A stretch of 64,000 bases of DNA from NCBI RefSeq assembly GCF_019399895.1, contig NC_091865.1, forward strand, positions 9,739,001-9,803,000, written 5' to 3'. Positions 50,922 through 63,078 of this stretch are shown here, piece by piece. The translations under genes were made by a program, and so were the position numbers. The DNA is from Cardiocondyla obscurior. Taxonomy: Eukaryota; Arthropoda; Insecta; Hymenoptera; Formicidae. Within the stretch, counting starts at the first letter, position 1; each line of letters opens with the position of its first letter. The notes below the pieces were generated by a model. That model made no database searches, was not told where the DNA came from, and saw nothing but the letters and a program-made list of their open reading frames with translations.

Positions 50922-51223
50922 CCTGGGTTGCTCCGCTGGTGCAGGATACCCTTCCTGAGCCTCCTCCTCCTCTCAGATAGCACGTGTCCAGTCATCCTTC
51001 CGCGCACTTCCGCGACACTCGCGAGATAGTCCACGACACTCCCGACTGTTTTAAATCCTCGAATTCGACACGAGAAACGGGCTACGACGCACGGATGCCT
51101 CGACATTTTCGTTTCGAACTCGAACCGCGTGCTCGCCGTGTCCTCTGGTAGTACGCAGTAGTACGAGTCACAGTCTTTTACCAACTCACCATCAGGCGAT
51201 CGATAGAGCGCTGTGATTGGTCG
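50922..51223. repeat. Foldback, left arm
   Basis: About 300 bases that pair, with scattered mismatches, with 51,246-51,546. The innermost 18 bases, GAGCGCTGTGATTGGTCG (51,206-51,223), match the right arm exactly. On the minus strand the arm ends at a donor (CCCAGGG|GTAAGA) that would splice to copy B. Confidence 0.85.
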
Positions 51224-51245
51224 GCGCGCTAGGGAAACTACGCAT

Positions 51246-51743
51246 CGACCAATCACAGCGCTCCATAAATCACCAGATTGTGAGCTCGCAATAGACTATG
51301 TGACTCGTACTATTGCGTAGTATTAGATGACACGGCGATCACGCGGTCGAGTTCGAAACGAAAATGTCGAGGCATCCGTGCGTCGTAGCCCGTTTCTCGT
51401 ATCGAATTCGAGGATTTGAGATGGTCGGGAGTGTCGTGGACTATGTCGCGAGTGTCCAGTGCGCGAAGGATGACTCGACACGTCCCATCTGAGAGGAGGA
51501 GCAGGCCTCGGATAGGCATCAGGCATCGGCGGAGCAACTTTTAGGTAAGCATAAATTTTTTTAAATTAAATCTTTATTAAAAAAAAATTTTTACTTTTTT
51601 TTTATTAATCTTATTAATTTACTGGCACGTCTACATTAATATTTTCTTTTTTATGTTACAGTAACCGGCAGATTTCCACAACTCCGCTGAAACTCATGCA
51701 GATTGGTAAGTCGCATAACTTTTTTTTTGTAGTTTGTAATTAG
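51246..51743 (+). repeat. Foldback, right arm, and repeat copy D
   Basis: 51,246-51,546 pairs with the left arm. It continues into a plus-strand copy of the dispersed family: block ending CAACTTTTAG, donor GTAAGC, spacer ending TTTATGTTACAG, the 44-base block ending AGATTG, donor GTAAGTCG, and family edge TTTGTAATT. Its spacer is closer to that of copy A than to copy B by eye. The last 200 bases also pair with 50,274-50,485, so the whole is a nested inverted repeat. Confidence 0.8.
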
Positions 51744-52350
51744 GTCTCTTGAAGCAATAATGCGTTGTCGATCATAAATTTCTCAGTTAGAATGACGCGC
51801 ATGAATTGAAACCTTTCGAAAAACAGCGCACGCAAAGCGTGCACATGGTTTGTTCTAATAAAATAAAAAATACGAATACTGCGTGCGTTTTAATAAGCAA
51901 CAAATTTCTCATCAATAAAACTAAATACCGAGGGAAAGGAAGAGAGTCTAATAATTTTATCGTGTATTGCTTAAAACTTGTGGTCGTGTGACATATCGAA
52001 ATTGCACCCGTCGCAACTTTACTTTACGTGCCGTCGTCGTTTCGAACGGTGGCGATAACGACTGTGTATGTAGATATTTCGGGGTGTTTCCAACCCCGGG
52101 AGTATATTAAAATTAAATAGAATAGGATAGTTAAATCTTTTATTTTGCGTAGCATAAATTTAACAAAAACTACAATTTATGCGAAAGTAAAAACATTGTA
52201 CGTAACAAACCAAAAAGAAAGATGACTAAATCAAATTTTCTTAAATCTAATTCCAAAGCAAAACTTTTTTAAACATATCAAACATTGTAAATATTAATTT
52301 ATTATATTACATAAACTTTTGTTTTGCATCTTATTAATTTTAACAATTTT
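51744..52350. other. Intergenic, 3' side of the dsRNA-binding gene
   Basis: AT-rich. No gene is seen. The left end abuts the foldback; the right end includes the probable 3' UTR of the minus-strand gene at 52,351-53,461. Confidence 0.5.
52298..52303 (-). other. Candidate polyadenylation signal of the dsRNA-binding gene
   Basis: AATAAA on the minus strand, 47 bases after the TAA, giving a very short 3' UTR. Confidence 0.5.
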
Positions 52351-53461
52351 TTATTCTAAAAATAATTTTAAAGAGGTTATTGTGTTACATAATGCTTTCC
52401 AAGTAGCTTCCTCATTAGTCCTTCCCCTACCGAACTGTACCATAACAGGACAAGTAGTGAGTGATATGGTTTTCATAATAAAATGGTCATCTGTGGCTAT
52501 ATCTTTTATATCGATTGTTACATCGAATTCTGATAGTACTGTCTCCAATTCTGATACTTTTGTTTCTATTTCTTCATAAGTAATATACTTATTGTCGAAA
52601 AAATCACTGGGAAAAGTATAAGCTAGTTGTTGTAATAGTTCATTACATTTATCTGTCTCTAACATATTCTTCCAATGAATGTGATATTCAGATAATTTAA
52701 TACCAAAGTAAATCTTTTTTGCTTTGTATAATTCCCGATAGCGTTCTTCCGCTTTTTCACCTCGCTCCTTGTCAAGAGCAGATGTATCTGACAAATCTGA
52801 AGAATGATCTTCATTTCTCTCTTTTCTGAAATCATTTGAATTAATTACAAGATCCTTCATTCTGTCCATCATTTTCTTTGCAGCATAATGTTTAGCTTGT
52901 TTTTTAGTAGTTGCAATTCCATCTTCTTCAAAATTAGACATTTTACATCGAATAGTAAAGACTCTGGCATGTGGTGGTCCAACATCCTTAATAAGAACAT
53001 ACTTAGGTTCTTTCAAATTATGTTCCAAACAAAGTTCCTAAAACATCAGTTAAAGTGAACTTATTCAGTTATATTTTATATAATCATATAAAATTAAAAA
53101 TAATTACCTGTAATTCGCCTACGGCATTAACAAAAGGCAGGTTTCCCACCTTAGCCATTTTAGGCGAAAGAGGTGAATGAAATGGTGACATTGAGGGAGA
53201 TTCATCTGGGGTACTAGCAGCTGGCAATTGTGGGAAGTGTCTATGTGCTGCAATTGTTTCTAGCATAGCTTTTGCTGCTTCATGTTTTGCATCTTTTTTA
53301 CAACGACCTGTGCCAGTTGCACTAAGGCCATCACATGAAACACGATATGTAAAAGTATTCACATGACGACCTCCACCATCGTGTATCAGTTCATAATCGG
53401 GTACCATATTCTCTTTCACCATCATTTCTTGGAGAATAGAAACTGGCGTTTTACTGTTCAT
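52351..53461 (-). CDS. dsRNA-binding protein of the R2D2/Loquacious/PRKRA family
   Basis: Two exons on the minus strand, 53461-53108 and 53037-52351, around a 70-base GT-AG intron in phase 0; 346 aa. Partners of Dicer that load small RNAs belong to this family. Seen: dsRBD1 at about 3-72 (KTPVSILQEMM... and the basic helix GRCKKDAKHEAAKAML), a serine/proline linker with SPxxSPxxPK-like repeats at about 85-105, dsRBD2 at about 113-185 (TTKKQAKHYAAKKMM), an acidic linker, then a C-terminal region whose end (SLTTCPVMVQFGRGRTNEEA) resembles the third, protein-binding dsRBD of Loquacious/TARBP2. The KKxAKxxAA RNA-contact residues are kept in both dsRBDs. R2D2 is my best guess because the linker before domain 3 recalls R2D2, but Loquacious or a PRKRA-like paralogue cannot be excluded. 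Confidence 0.88.
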
Positions 53462-54600
53462 GTTAATGAATTATTCCTATTTTTATACAATATAACGTAA
53501 AGAAAAGGATTATTTATTTGTTATTGCTGTATTATATGAAATATTACTCTGAAAATAATTATAATTTTACTAAAGTTACAACTTATAACAGCACCATCCA
53601 TACGTCTCAAATCGCGTTTCAGCTCCTTTAATCTGCTTTAGTCTTTTTTTTCTTTTTCCCCAATTTACTGTGCATCCATCCGTTTATTAGTGATATACGA
53701 CACAATTGTTTTAATTAAAAAAAAAAACAGATTACATCGCACCTACATACTACTCTCCTAACCTTCTTAACTTACTTTCCGACAGCGCCGCTTCTATCTC
53801 CTAAACCAACTATCTAACCGCAGCACTAAGTCGGTCGGTACACTCAGTACCTTACAGCATCTTTCAATTATCATTTTTATTTTCATAATTTAAATAAACT
53901 ATAGTATATGTATAGAAAAAAATGTAAAAGAGGAAGATGATCGAGATCGGATGGTATGTTAAACGTTTCTCGTTTCTTTAAATATTATTTTTATATATAT
54001 ATACATTTAAATATTAATTAATATAATTTATACTAACACATATATACATATAGTTATTATTTAGCTTGCAAATAATGGTTCTCCATTAATCGCAGATGCT
54101 ACTTTCTTGTTTCTCATAATTGTCACATGAGTACCTTTGATACAATAAACTTTTACTGCATTTTGAGTCAACTTAAATCATTAAAATTTAATAAGACGTT
54201 TTGTTAAAGTTTAAACGTAAATAGAGATTTTTAAACGATCTTACTAAAATACCTTTTGCAGACCATAATCCTCTTCTATCATGGATATTTGTATATATAT
54301 ATTATTATTTTTTTTTTTTAAGTATTTTTAATTTATATAAACACGTTGGTATGTATGTACATCAGTGTGCTGTATTACCAACATTTTAGTATTTTACAGG
54401 TCCCTCTGAATTTATTTTTTACGTTATAAATAACAGTGATAATCTACTAAACTTGTTGCATATATTAAATCTTATCAAGTTGCGGACAACGGCAAAAATA
54501 TAAATTCGGAAAAGAGATAATTAAACATCGCTGATGTTGATTGACGTAGTACTGAAAATGGTAGTTAAGAATCGCTGCATTGACTAGTTAGTAGATGTAC
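53462..54600. other. Intergenic between dsRNA-binding gene and Lasp
   Basis: AT-rich, with T and TA runs. It should hold the promoter of the minus-strand dsRNA-binding gene (start at 53,461). No coding sequence, RNA gene or recognisable repeat is seen. Confidence 0.5.
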
Positions 54601-55273
54601 GCGTCCCACCATTACCACCGTCATCGGCGTTTGGCGGAGTCTTTTTTGTGATTAGACGAGGACGAGAGGGCAGTGCGGCTAGGTGCGATCGACGGCCGTG
54701 CGGTGCGAGTTCGAAGGTTTTCCCGCTGCCGTTTCCGTACGAGCGAGGAAAGGACGGACGGAGAGATAGAAGCGGGAGTGGGGACGTAGAACGGGATACG
54801 GTTGCGTTACGAGTCCGTCGACGCCGCCGCGTCGCCTCCAGTCGCGGAAAGTTGTAGAGGCCGAGTGATCAGGCGGCTGGTTTTTTTTTTCCGCCGGATT
54901 TTCGCGTGCGAACTGGCGCCAGCAGCTGTCCGAGGCCAGTAGTCGAGCAACGGCGGCGGTCGGTTGGACGTATCTCTAGTGCGTATACATACGTCACGCA
55001 CGTGCAATACGGAGGCTCGTCGTTACGCGTGTGCGTGGGTCTGTGCGTGCGTTTCGTATCGTGCTCGCGTGTGTATCGCGGCTCCAGTAGTCGGTGTGCC
55101 CCGAGGAGACCTCGGAGGGAACGGAGGATCGTCGCCGAGGGACCGCGTGCAGCGTACCCGTGGCGGATCAGCAGCGCCCGAGAGTGCGCTGCGAGTGGTG
55201 AACGCGGCGGAGAGAAGAGAGGACACGGTGCGGCCGAGAGGACGCGTAGCCGACAAGGAGCAGGAGATTAAAG
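54600..55273 (+). promoter_or_regulatory. GC-rich promoter and 5' UTR of Lasp
   Basis: An abrupt change to GC- and CpG-rich sequence directly before the Lasp start codon. Open frames here on both strands reflect absence of stops and not coding. The start site cannot be placed by eye. Confidence 0.5.
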
Positions 55274-58200
55274 ATGAGCAAGACGTGCGCCCGGTGCGAG
55301 AAGACGGTCTACCCGATCGAAGAGCTCAAGTGCCTCGACAAGGTGAGTCTTTTACTCTTTAGTTCTTTAGCGGCCCGACATTTCCTCGCGAGTCGTCCCG
55401 TGCGAAGCCGCGCATCCTCGAGGAATTCAAGTACTCGTCTCCGAAAGGAGTGCCGCTCTCCGGCAAGGAGCGGGAGAGATACCGTTCGGCCCCATTGACT
55501 AGGGCTCGGCCCAGTGGCGGCCTTCGCGCCGTGCCGATCGACGGCCTTCCTCCTCGTGCGTGCATGCGTGCGCGTGCATGCACGCTCGTTTAACGTTGCG
55601 GAACGCTCCGCGGCTCGCCGTTCGGGAGTCGCCTACTTGTTGCGTCTTGAATGTCTGCGTCCCGACGCGGCGCGACGCCCCCGGGCTCCCGTTTCCCTTC
55701 GATTTCTACCCTCGCGTAGATAATGGAATTCGTAATCGTGCGTACGTTCGCGTTGGATTCTAAGAGGGTCCGCGACGCGAGTCGCGGAAATGAACCTGAG
55801 ATATTCATCCCACTGCGCGCCGCGCCGTTTTCGCGACGCGAACAAAGTACGCCTGACGCATAAAAGGCTTCGAGATCGTTCCCCACCGCCTGTCGCAAAA
55901 GATGCAAGACCATTGATATTATAATATACGTTATGGTGAACTTGATCAACTGTACTGATATACATTAAGAGCTGCCGGACCGTTACGAGAAACACGAATT
56001 CGTACTTGTTCAATTTAGGTCGAATAAATAAAATTTAAATACGGGTTACGCTCGAGGTAACGATGAGACTAAGCCGTCTCTAAATAGAGTAATGATCGCG
56101 CTATTCGGCACAGTTTGACTTTAAATTTCTTAAACCCTATTCAACATTTAATAGCTGTTTATTTAGGGACGAGTAATAGGCACGAACAAGTACCGAAACT
56201 TTAGCGTGTTTTTCAACGCTGACATCGTTACTGTCTGAAACTCAAGCTTGCGAAGGATCATCGTTATAGGATGTAACGTTATGGCATTGCATAGAACGGG
56301 TACGCAGCATTTTTTCTTTTTTTTTTTTTTCAAATCTTTCTTTCGAGATTATACATCAGAGTGGGAGTACGCGGCAGGATGTACCGTTCGCAAACCGATT
56401 GCAATAGTTCAACCGAACGTTATAACTGGTATCTATAAATGTAGATTGCGGAAGGCCTGACGCACAGTTGCACAATTTTACTCTCCAGTTATATTTCACG
56501 CGTGGAAAAATCGATGCAAAAAGGTACGACGACAAACGGGATAGCCGCGATGAAATATCTTCCGCGCGTTTCTCAAAAGCCGCGACGTGTGCGACGGTGA
56601 TATTTTTTGCGAGAATCTTCGGTTGAGACTTTACTTATCTGCTGTTTCTCGTACTACGCGTTGCTTAATTACGTAACGGTGCATTACCTACTTTATTATA
56701 TGTATTACATGTGTTTAACAAGTGTACATGTATTCGTAAAGTACTTACGTTAACTGTCCTTTAAACTTTAAACAACTTTAGATACCACGACGTTATTCGC
56801 TTGCCGGTTAGTTTCGCTCGTTTCTGCATTCTTTCCTTCGCTGCCGTTCAAAATTGGTATTGTTGAAACTTATTTCGTCTTAGTCACAAATTCGAGCCAA
56901 GTGTAACAAACTAACTTGCTCCATTCCGACGTGTGTGCCAACTTCCGGTAATGTCGAGGAAAAAACCTTGAAATGCCGGATTTATGACTCGCGTTTTGCT
57001 CAAAACGGGGCAAGCTCTTGTGTGAATCCTTGCCGGTCAATCTTTTTTTTTTCTTTTTTTTTATCACGACAGACCGTGACGTGCAACTCCCATTTATTTC
57101 CATTCGCCGTACTAATTTATCCGGCTTTATTCGCGCGAGAGACCGTGACAAGAAATTAGTCAGCCAATTAAAAAAAAGTTTTAATGTCAATCTTGTTGAA
57201 GTTCCTTGCGAAAAAATTATACTGTTAACCTCTTCGAAGTGGAAAATTAAGCAATTACACAAATCCCAGATCTATCGCGTATAATTAACGTGCCTCTGTG
57301 TTATCGCGAACGGAACAAGAGGTCTCTCCGCAGGATATCTTTAAAAAAAAAGAACTAAATTAATTTTAGGATAAAAATTAAAAAAATTATTTTATTCTGC
57401 ATATATTTAGAAAATTATATATACGTCTGCGATTTTTTTTCTCGCGGCCGTTTTTGAGATGTCGAGAAGATTGGTACGTTATAGCGGATCGAAGCCTCCT
57501 TTTTTTCCTTTTTTTTTTCTTTTTTTTTGAGATTGATTACAGGATGTACCGTTCTCGTTTAGTTCCGCTCGCCGAGCCGTCCTCAGTTCTCTATTCGCTG
57601 CGTTATTTCTCGTCTCGTTTATCCTTACGTTGAATGACCGATACTGAACGGTCTCTGCATACAGAAAGGGAGATGGAACGAGAAGAGAAAGAAGGAGGAA
57701 ATGAGACTCTTCTCGTCGGTCGGTCAGCTTTACGCCAAACTTTTCTTTCGTAAAATAAAAACACCAGGCGATCTGCTTGCATCGAAGATTTAAATTTCTT
57801 TTCCGCTTCGTTAGAAATATAAGTACTATGGAACTCAGTGCGTGAACTTTGAAATCTTGCGATAGCGCATTTTTTATTTAGGATAATCTGCTTGCTGTTG
57901 CTTTGTAATAATAATAATCGTTAATCTTTGTACTCATATGATTAATTACCACGAATTTCTCGGTAAAATTAAATTTTATTACGAGCGTACACTACGTTTT
58001 ACTCTGCAAGGGAATTTGAATAGTAATTAACTTTGTTGGCTTGCTTATCTGTTCTTATCTTGCCCGGATGCTCGCGAATACTTGAATCCTTGATATTTAT
58101 TTAATCCGCGAATGAGATTCTCAGGCTCCTATTTTCTCAGTATAAAAGAGGCATAGTTTAATCAGTGATAAATTATAATTTAATTTTTATCGTTTTTTTT

Positions 58201-61200
58201 TTAATTATTATAAAAATAACTGAACCATTTAATATGGTACTTGTCAAAAGAAAATGTATAGTAAAAATATGTGTTGTGTTTGAAAAGAATCTCATTTATA
58301 CAGCTCAATACTTCGAATAATTTTTCAACACGTTAAAGGTTTTTTAATCGTGCGGGTGACGGTATTCCACGCTCGAAAGCGAACTTTAGACTTGCAAGAG
58401 AGGATAGAGGAAGTCAGGATCCTAAATTTGGATGTGTATCATGCCGCACGATCGCTACGTTGGTTTTCTAAATTCTCTCGCGCGTTGCACGCTCTATCCA
58501 TTTTTGGTGTCTCCCGCAAAGAAAATGAGGAGAAGCCTATTCGTCGTGAGGTTGCAAAGGGCGAGATAAAAAGGGTGATAAAAAAATTTAATAGGCAACT
58601 AATCTAAATTAACCAGCTTACTCTCTTAATTCAACTTCAAAAGAAACTTGAATTTTTTTAAGATTAAATAAATTATTAAATTTTTTTTTTTTTCGAATTT
58701 TTATTTTATTTTATTGTCAGTTTGCGACCATAATTAAATGCGTAAGCTATTTTACGTATTATCTAGGATAACACGTATACATTTTAATCAAGAACAATAG
58801 AGCTCTTTATTATTACTTGCAAATTATGACACGGTTGTGCACTTTTACACGAAGATCATTGTTTACACTCGAGTTTACGCTTGTTTCCATAGCACGATTC
58901 GCAATGTTTCATGAAATTGCAGTTGTAAATTGCAACTGCGTCTTTTTCTCGTCCCAACCGAGTAAACGGAAGAGGAATGAAAAACGAAAGAAATGTAAGA
59001 GCGCGAATATGAGAAGGAATTGCGAAGAGACGCATTACGTTACGTGGTCAACAGACCAGAGGCGGATTAAAGTGTACGGGAAGGAAAAATGAAAAAGAAA
59101 GGCTTGAGGAAAATCTTTATAGTTGGGATGAATTCTTTTATGGAAACTCGCGAACGGTTATGCTTTGCAATTCGAGAATACATTAACGTATTTTAAGTTG
59201 TGCTTTTTTAAATAATTTATTCATTTTTTTATGTTAATGTCTATGTCGTTTCTGTTAACGAAATTGATATGTTCGTTTATTTTTAATAATCTTCGGGAAT
59301 AACTTTCATTCAAATATGAACAGTAATATCATTTATGGTATGAATATGTAGCGGCTGACCTGCAGCGAAGCTGCAAACAAATTACGAGCCGAGGCTACCC
59401 GTTGCGTGGGCTTCGGGTGCTCGGTCACAACAGGTGGGAGTCGATCTAAACCTGTTGCTTCTCCGTTTAATCGAGAAACTCCGATTTCGAAGAGTTTCGC
59501 AGCGGAATGCCACATCGTGCTGATAAGACATTTATAGCTTTGCACAGCCGAAATCTTACATATTTTACGTCGACATATTTTCCAAAAGACACTGGTTTTC
59601 ACATATTGCTTTTCTCACGCACGAACGAGATTGTCGGATCGCTATTTCTTATTAATTTTTTTTTTTTTATTAATTACGAGTAATATGTATCAATAATCTT
59701 CACACATTCGGAATTCTTTTCAAATTTATTCTCTTCGCGGAAATTGATAACTACTCGATTTGTATCGCGGCCCGTTCAATTGACCGCAATCCGATTAAAC
59801 GACTTCTCACTTTTCTGGACCCGTTGCCTTTCAGTCATTAAGTATTCCTGCTATGCCAACGATGCGGCGTGGCATCCGGTTGTTTCCCACCGTTGATTAC
59901 GACGGCGTGAATACAGCAATTACATAGTAAGGTACACATGACATACGCAATTCTTTAAACACGCGGAGAAAAATAGTTATTTTTAAGATTAACATTAATC
60001 GTAATGGTATCTTTTACGGCATACCTATATTTAGATCAATTTTAATTTATATTACCATTAAGTTTACTTAGAATCTCGGTGGACGAGCAAAAGACATTTA
60101 ACGAGAAAATTTAACTTTGATATCGCTTCGTTGGATAATTTCGTAGTAATGAGAATTCTAATCAAACAGATAAGACGTTGGACCAACGAGGTTACATTTA
60201 ATGGTGCGATAACCCACTTAATGTTGTTTCGGGAATTACGCGATACAACAGCTAATAGAAATTTTATTAGGTCTTATTCCGTGATTGTAATCGATGCAAG
60301 TATTTCGCGAAGTAATTTGCATTACGTTTTGCCACGTACGTAACGTTCGATAATCTAGCTCGTTAGAAAGGTGCGCGCGAGATCGGTTTGTCATTGTTCC
60401 ACCGATTGCCACTTACTCGACAATTCGCTACATAGTTCAACTTTCACTTTCGGTGATAATATCGATTTGAGCACCATTCTTCCTTGGCTTTTCGACGAAA
60501 TTCCACTTCCGCATTGTAGACGTAATATCCTTTCTTTTTGACGCAATCGCTTTAACGAGTTTCCAATAACGCGACTCGTGATTTTCTTCACTTTGCGGCG
60601 GTTCCCGTAAATATGGTATTTAATTCAAAGTAACAGATACATTTTAGAAATAAATGTATACGTAATATGTAATTGCATCTGGTTTATGTATGAGTATCAG
60701 GTGATATATGTATATTTGGGAGTAAGCGAATGACCAAGTGTTTTTATCTTATCGTACGTCATCGACGATGAGAATAGAATAATGTTACAGGGCACTAGAC
60801 CGTTATCGAATTCTTGACTTTTTGTGCGTATTGGGGCATTAATTGCTTTTCACCTAAGCGCATAATTAAGGTCATATCCCACAGCGCATGTAACGACGCG
60901 CGCGGTCGAGAGAATGAACGGTTTTACCGCACGTTAACCACTCTTTTCTTAATCCAGGACACCATATACATATACGGCAACTATAAATAAGATATCTCTT
61001 GCGAAACAAGAGCCTTGCGCAGGCAAAAAACATTCCGAAATCGGATGAAAGTGCTCGGCCAAGAAAGCCGTCCTACGGGCTAGTCTCTCCATACAGATTT
61101 CTTATCAGGACTCTGCGGTTGAACCCGATACATCGTAATCTCGCGAACTAAAAGCAAGCCTATGCTCGGCCATACTTGCACACATAGTAGTGTACAAAAT

Positions 61201-63078
61201 AATTTAATCGCTATTTGATTTCGTGCGTGAACTTTTACTTTCAACACGGTGGAAGATAACATTATTTGCGGGCGATCGAATAAACGTTTCAATTTTCGAG
61301 TCTGCTCTTTTTGCGCGATTGATTTTAGTGTGCACGTAATTTTTTTTTTTTTAGATTAAAGCCGTATTGTAGTATATCGAACGTGAACGTTAAAATATGA
61401 AATCAATTTCTAACCACGGGTATATTAATCTTATTTAACAATAGTCGAGTTTCTTACATGTATAATAGATACGTATCTTGTCGATCGCGCGACACGAATA
61501 AGGTATCGTTGCATTCATTACCAGTCGCATTCCGACATTGCCTCGTAAGTTGACATCGGTGACCTCGCCGTTTAGAAATTAAAATATGCCGTGCTCAAAA
61601 AAAAAAAAAAAAAATGTACCGACAACGATTTAATACAACTGCTGGCTAACATTTTACGAAATTAAAAGCGAAAGTTTCGCTGCTTGATTACAAATATTTT
61701 CGCGTCGTTTCAATTCTACGCGATTACAGTCGCGTTTTTTTTTGTCGTTTTAATTTAGTTTTTTTTTTACTCCAATAAAATATAATCAACAAATAGTAAT
61801 TTATAAATTCATATGAATTGATATGGAGAGCGCTCCTTTTTGTCCTCGCGGCTGTTATTTTCTAAGATATGCGCATTTCGAAAGAATCATTAAAACACAT
61901 TGCGGTGCTTTCCTGTTCGCGATACTGTTTTGCAACGAAGGAAGTCATGTGAGAAAATCGTGTGTTACTAACGATTGTAAAGCGTATAGGAGAATAGCTA
62001 ATGAGCGTATCCGTTGAAGCAGCCGTCTTCGAAATTCTTGAAATAACGTTTTACCTCCAATTTGTTGGAGGTAAAATTGTTAAGCACTTCTCGCTTATTA
62101 ACAGACGTTTAAATAGTTCGAGAGCTACTAATTATCTCGTTTTCTCATACGAAATATAAAGTAAATCGCACAGTCGGATCATTTTGTATTAATGAATCAT
62201 CGCGTTTCGAGACTATCAAGATCCGAGTTGCCGGCGACTGTTCTCTCGCGATCTGTAACCTTTGTCGATTCCTGAGAACGGCCTTGCCGATTGCCCAGGG
62301 CCTCCATACAACTATACGATGACCTTCGATTGTCTAGATTAACTTAATATATGACTTGACACGATGAATAAAACCATACGCGACTCTCGCCCAACTGTAA
62401 CAGAGCCTCTTCCGGAGAGAATTTAAATTATTAATGTATTAAATATTGACATCGGGCTGCGAATAACGTCTGTAAAATTGACCTCCCAGACGTCTGCGAA
62501 CAACAACGAGAGATATTGCCGTCCTATAATTGATACTATTACCGTTAACAGTATTAATGAATATTTATCATTGACTTTTATTTTCCCGCAAATGCAGCTC
62601 GATAAAACTACATGTGACGAAATTATTTCTGGTGAAAGTAAATAATTTATGCGCACGTAAAACACGTAGAAGATCAAGCGGGGAGGTTATTACCCCAGAC
62701 AGAGGTAAGATTCGGGAAAATAGACTCTTAATATTCATAGAAGCCACTCTAGTGAACAGCTTGTTGATGTTAATCGCCGAAAGCGCCGGTGACGAAGCGA
62801 GCTGCGCGTTTTTTTTATAATCAGATTGCAATTCGTATCAGGTTTTGCGCCGATTGAAAGTCGAGAGTTGCATCAAACGTTTAATTGTTTTCGATTTTCT
62901 ACGTGTTATTACGCAGCCGCGTAAAAATCCACTTGACAAAACGACACGTGGAATGCGCCAGTAACAACATTTCCTTGTTACAGATATGGCACAAGCAGTG
63001 TTTCAAGTGTCAGGGCTGCGGTATGACCCTGAACATGCGGACGTACAAGGGTTTCAACAAACAGCCGTATTGCGAAGC
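55274..63078 (+). CDS. Lasp: Lasp, LIM and SH3 domain protein (5' part only)
   Basis: Actin-binding scaffold of LIM, nebulin repeats and SH3; acts at the cytoskeleton and cell edge. Two exons lie in the window: 55274-55342 (23 codons, ending LKCLDK, donor AAG|GTGAGT) and 62984-63078 (acceptor TTACAG, donor GC|GTAAGT, phase 2). They encode residues 1-55. Zinc ligands of the LIM domain are visible: C5, C8, H26, C29 for the first site and C32, C35, C53 for the second, with the last ligand in the next exon beyond the window. The start MSKTCARCEKTVYPIEELKC matches insect Lasp closely from memory. Intron 1 is 7.6 kb, very long for a 23-codon first exon. Nebulin repeats and SH3 are outside the window. 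Confidence 0.92.
55343..62983 (+). other. Lasp intron 1 (7.6 kb)
   Basis: No exon, transposase or RNA gene is recognisable. It holds many poly-T runs and a short perfect hairpin at 62,049-62,076. Long first introns often carry enhancers, but none can be named from sequence alone. Confidence 0.65.
62049..62076. repeat. Perfect 12-bp hairpin with 4-base loop
   Basis: TTTTACCTCCAA, loop TTTG, then TTGGAGGTAAAA, in Lasp intron 1. Too short for a microRNA precursor on its own. Confidence 0.7.

Noticed and set aside
50891..51256. A 121-codon minus-strand frame in the foldback
   Set aside because: Begins at GTG, and the homologous right-arm frame stops earlier; repeat-derived.
54648..55271. Long frames upstream of Lasp
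   Set aside because: They use non-ATG starts in CpG-rich 5' UTR, on both strands, and have no domain.
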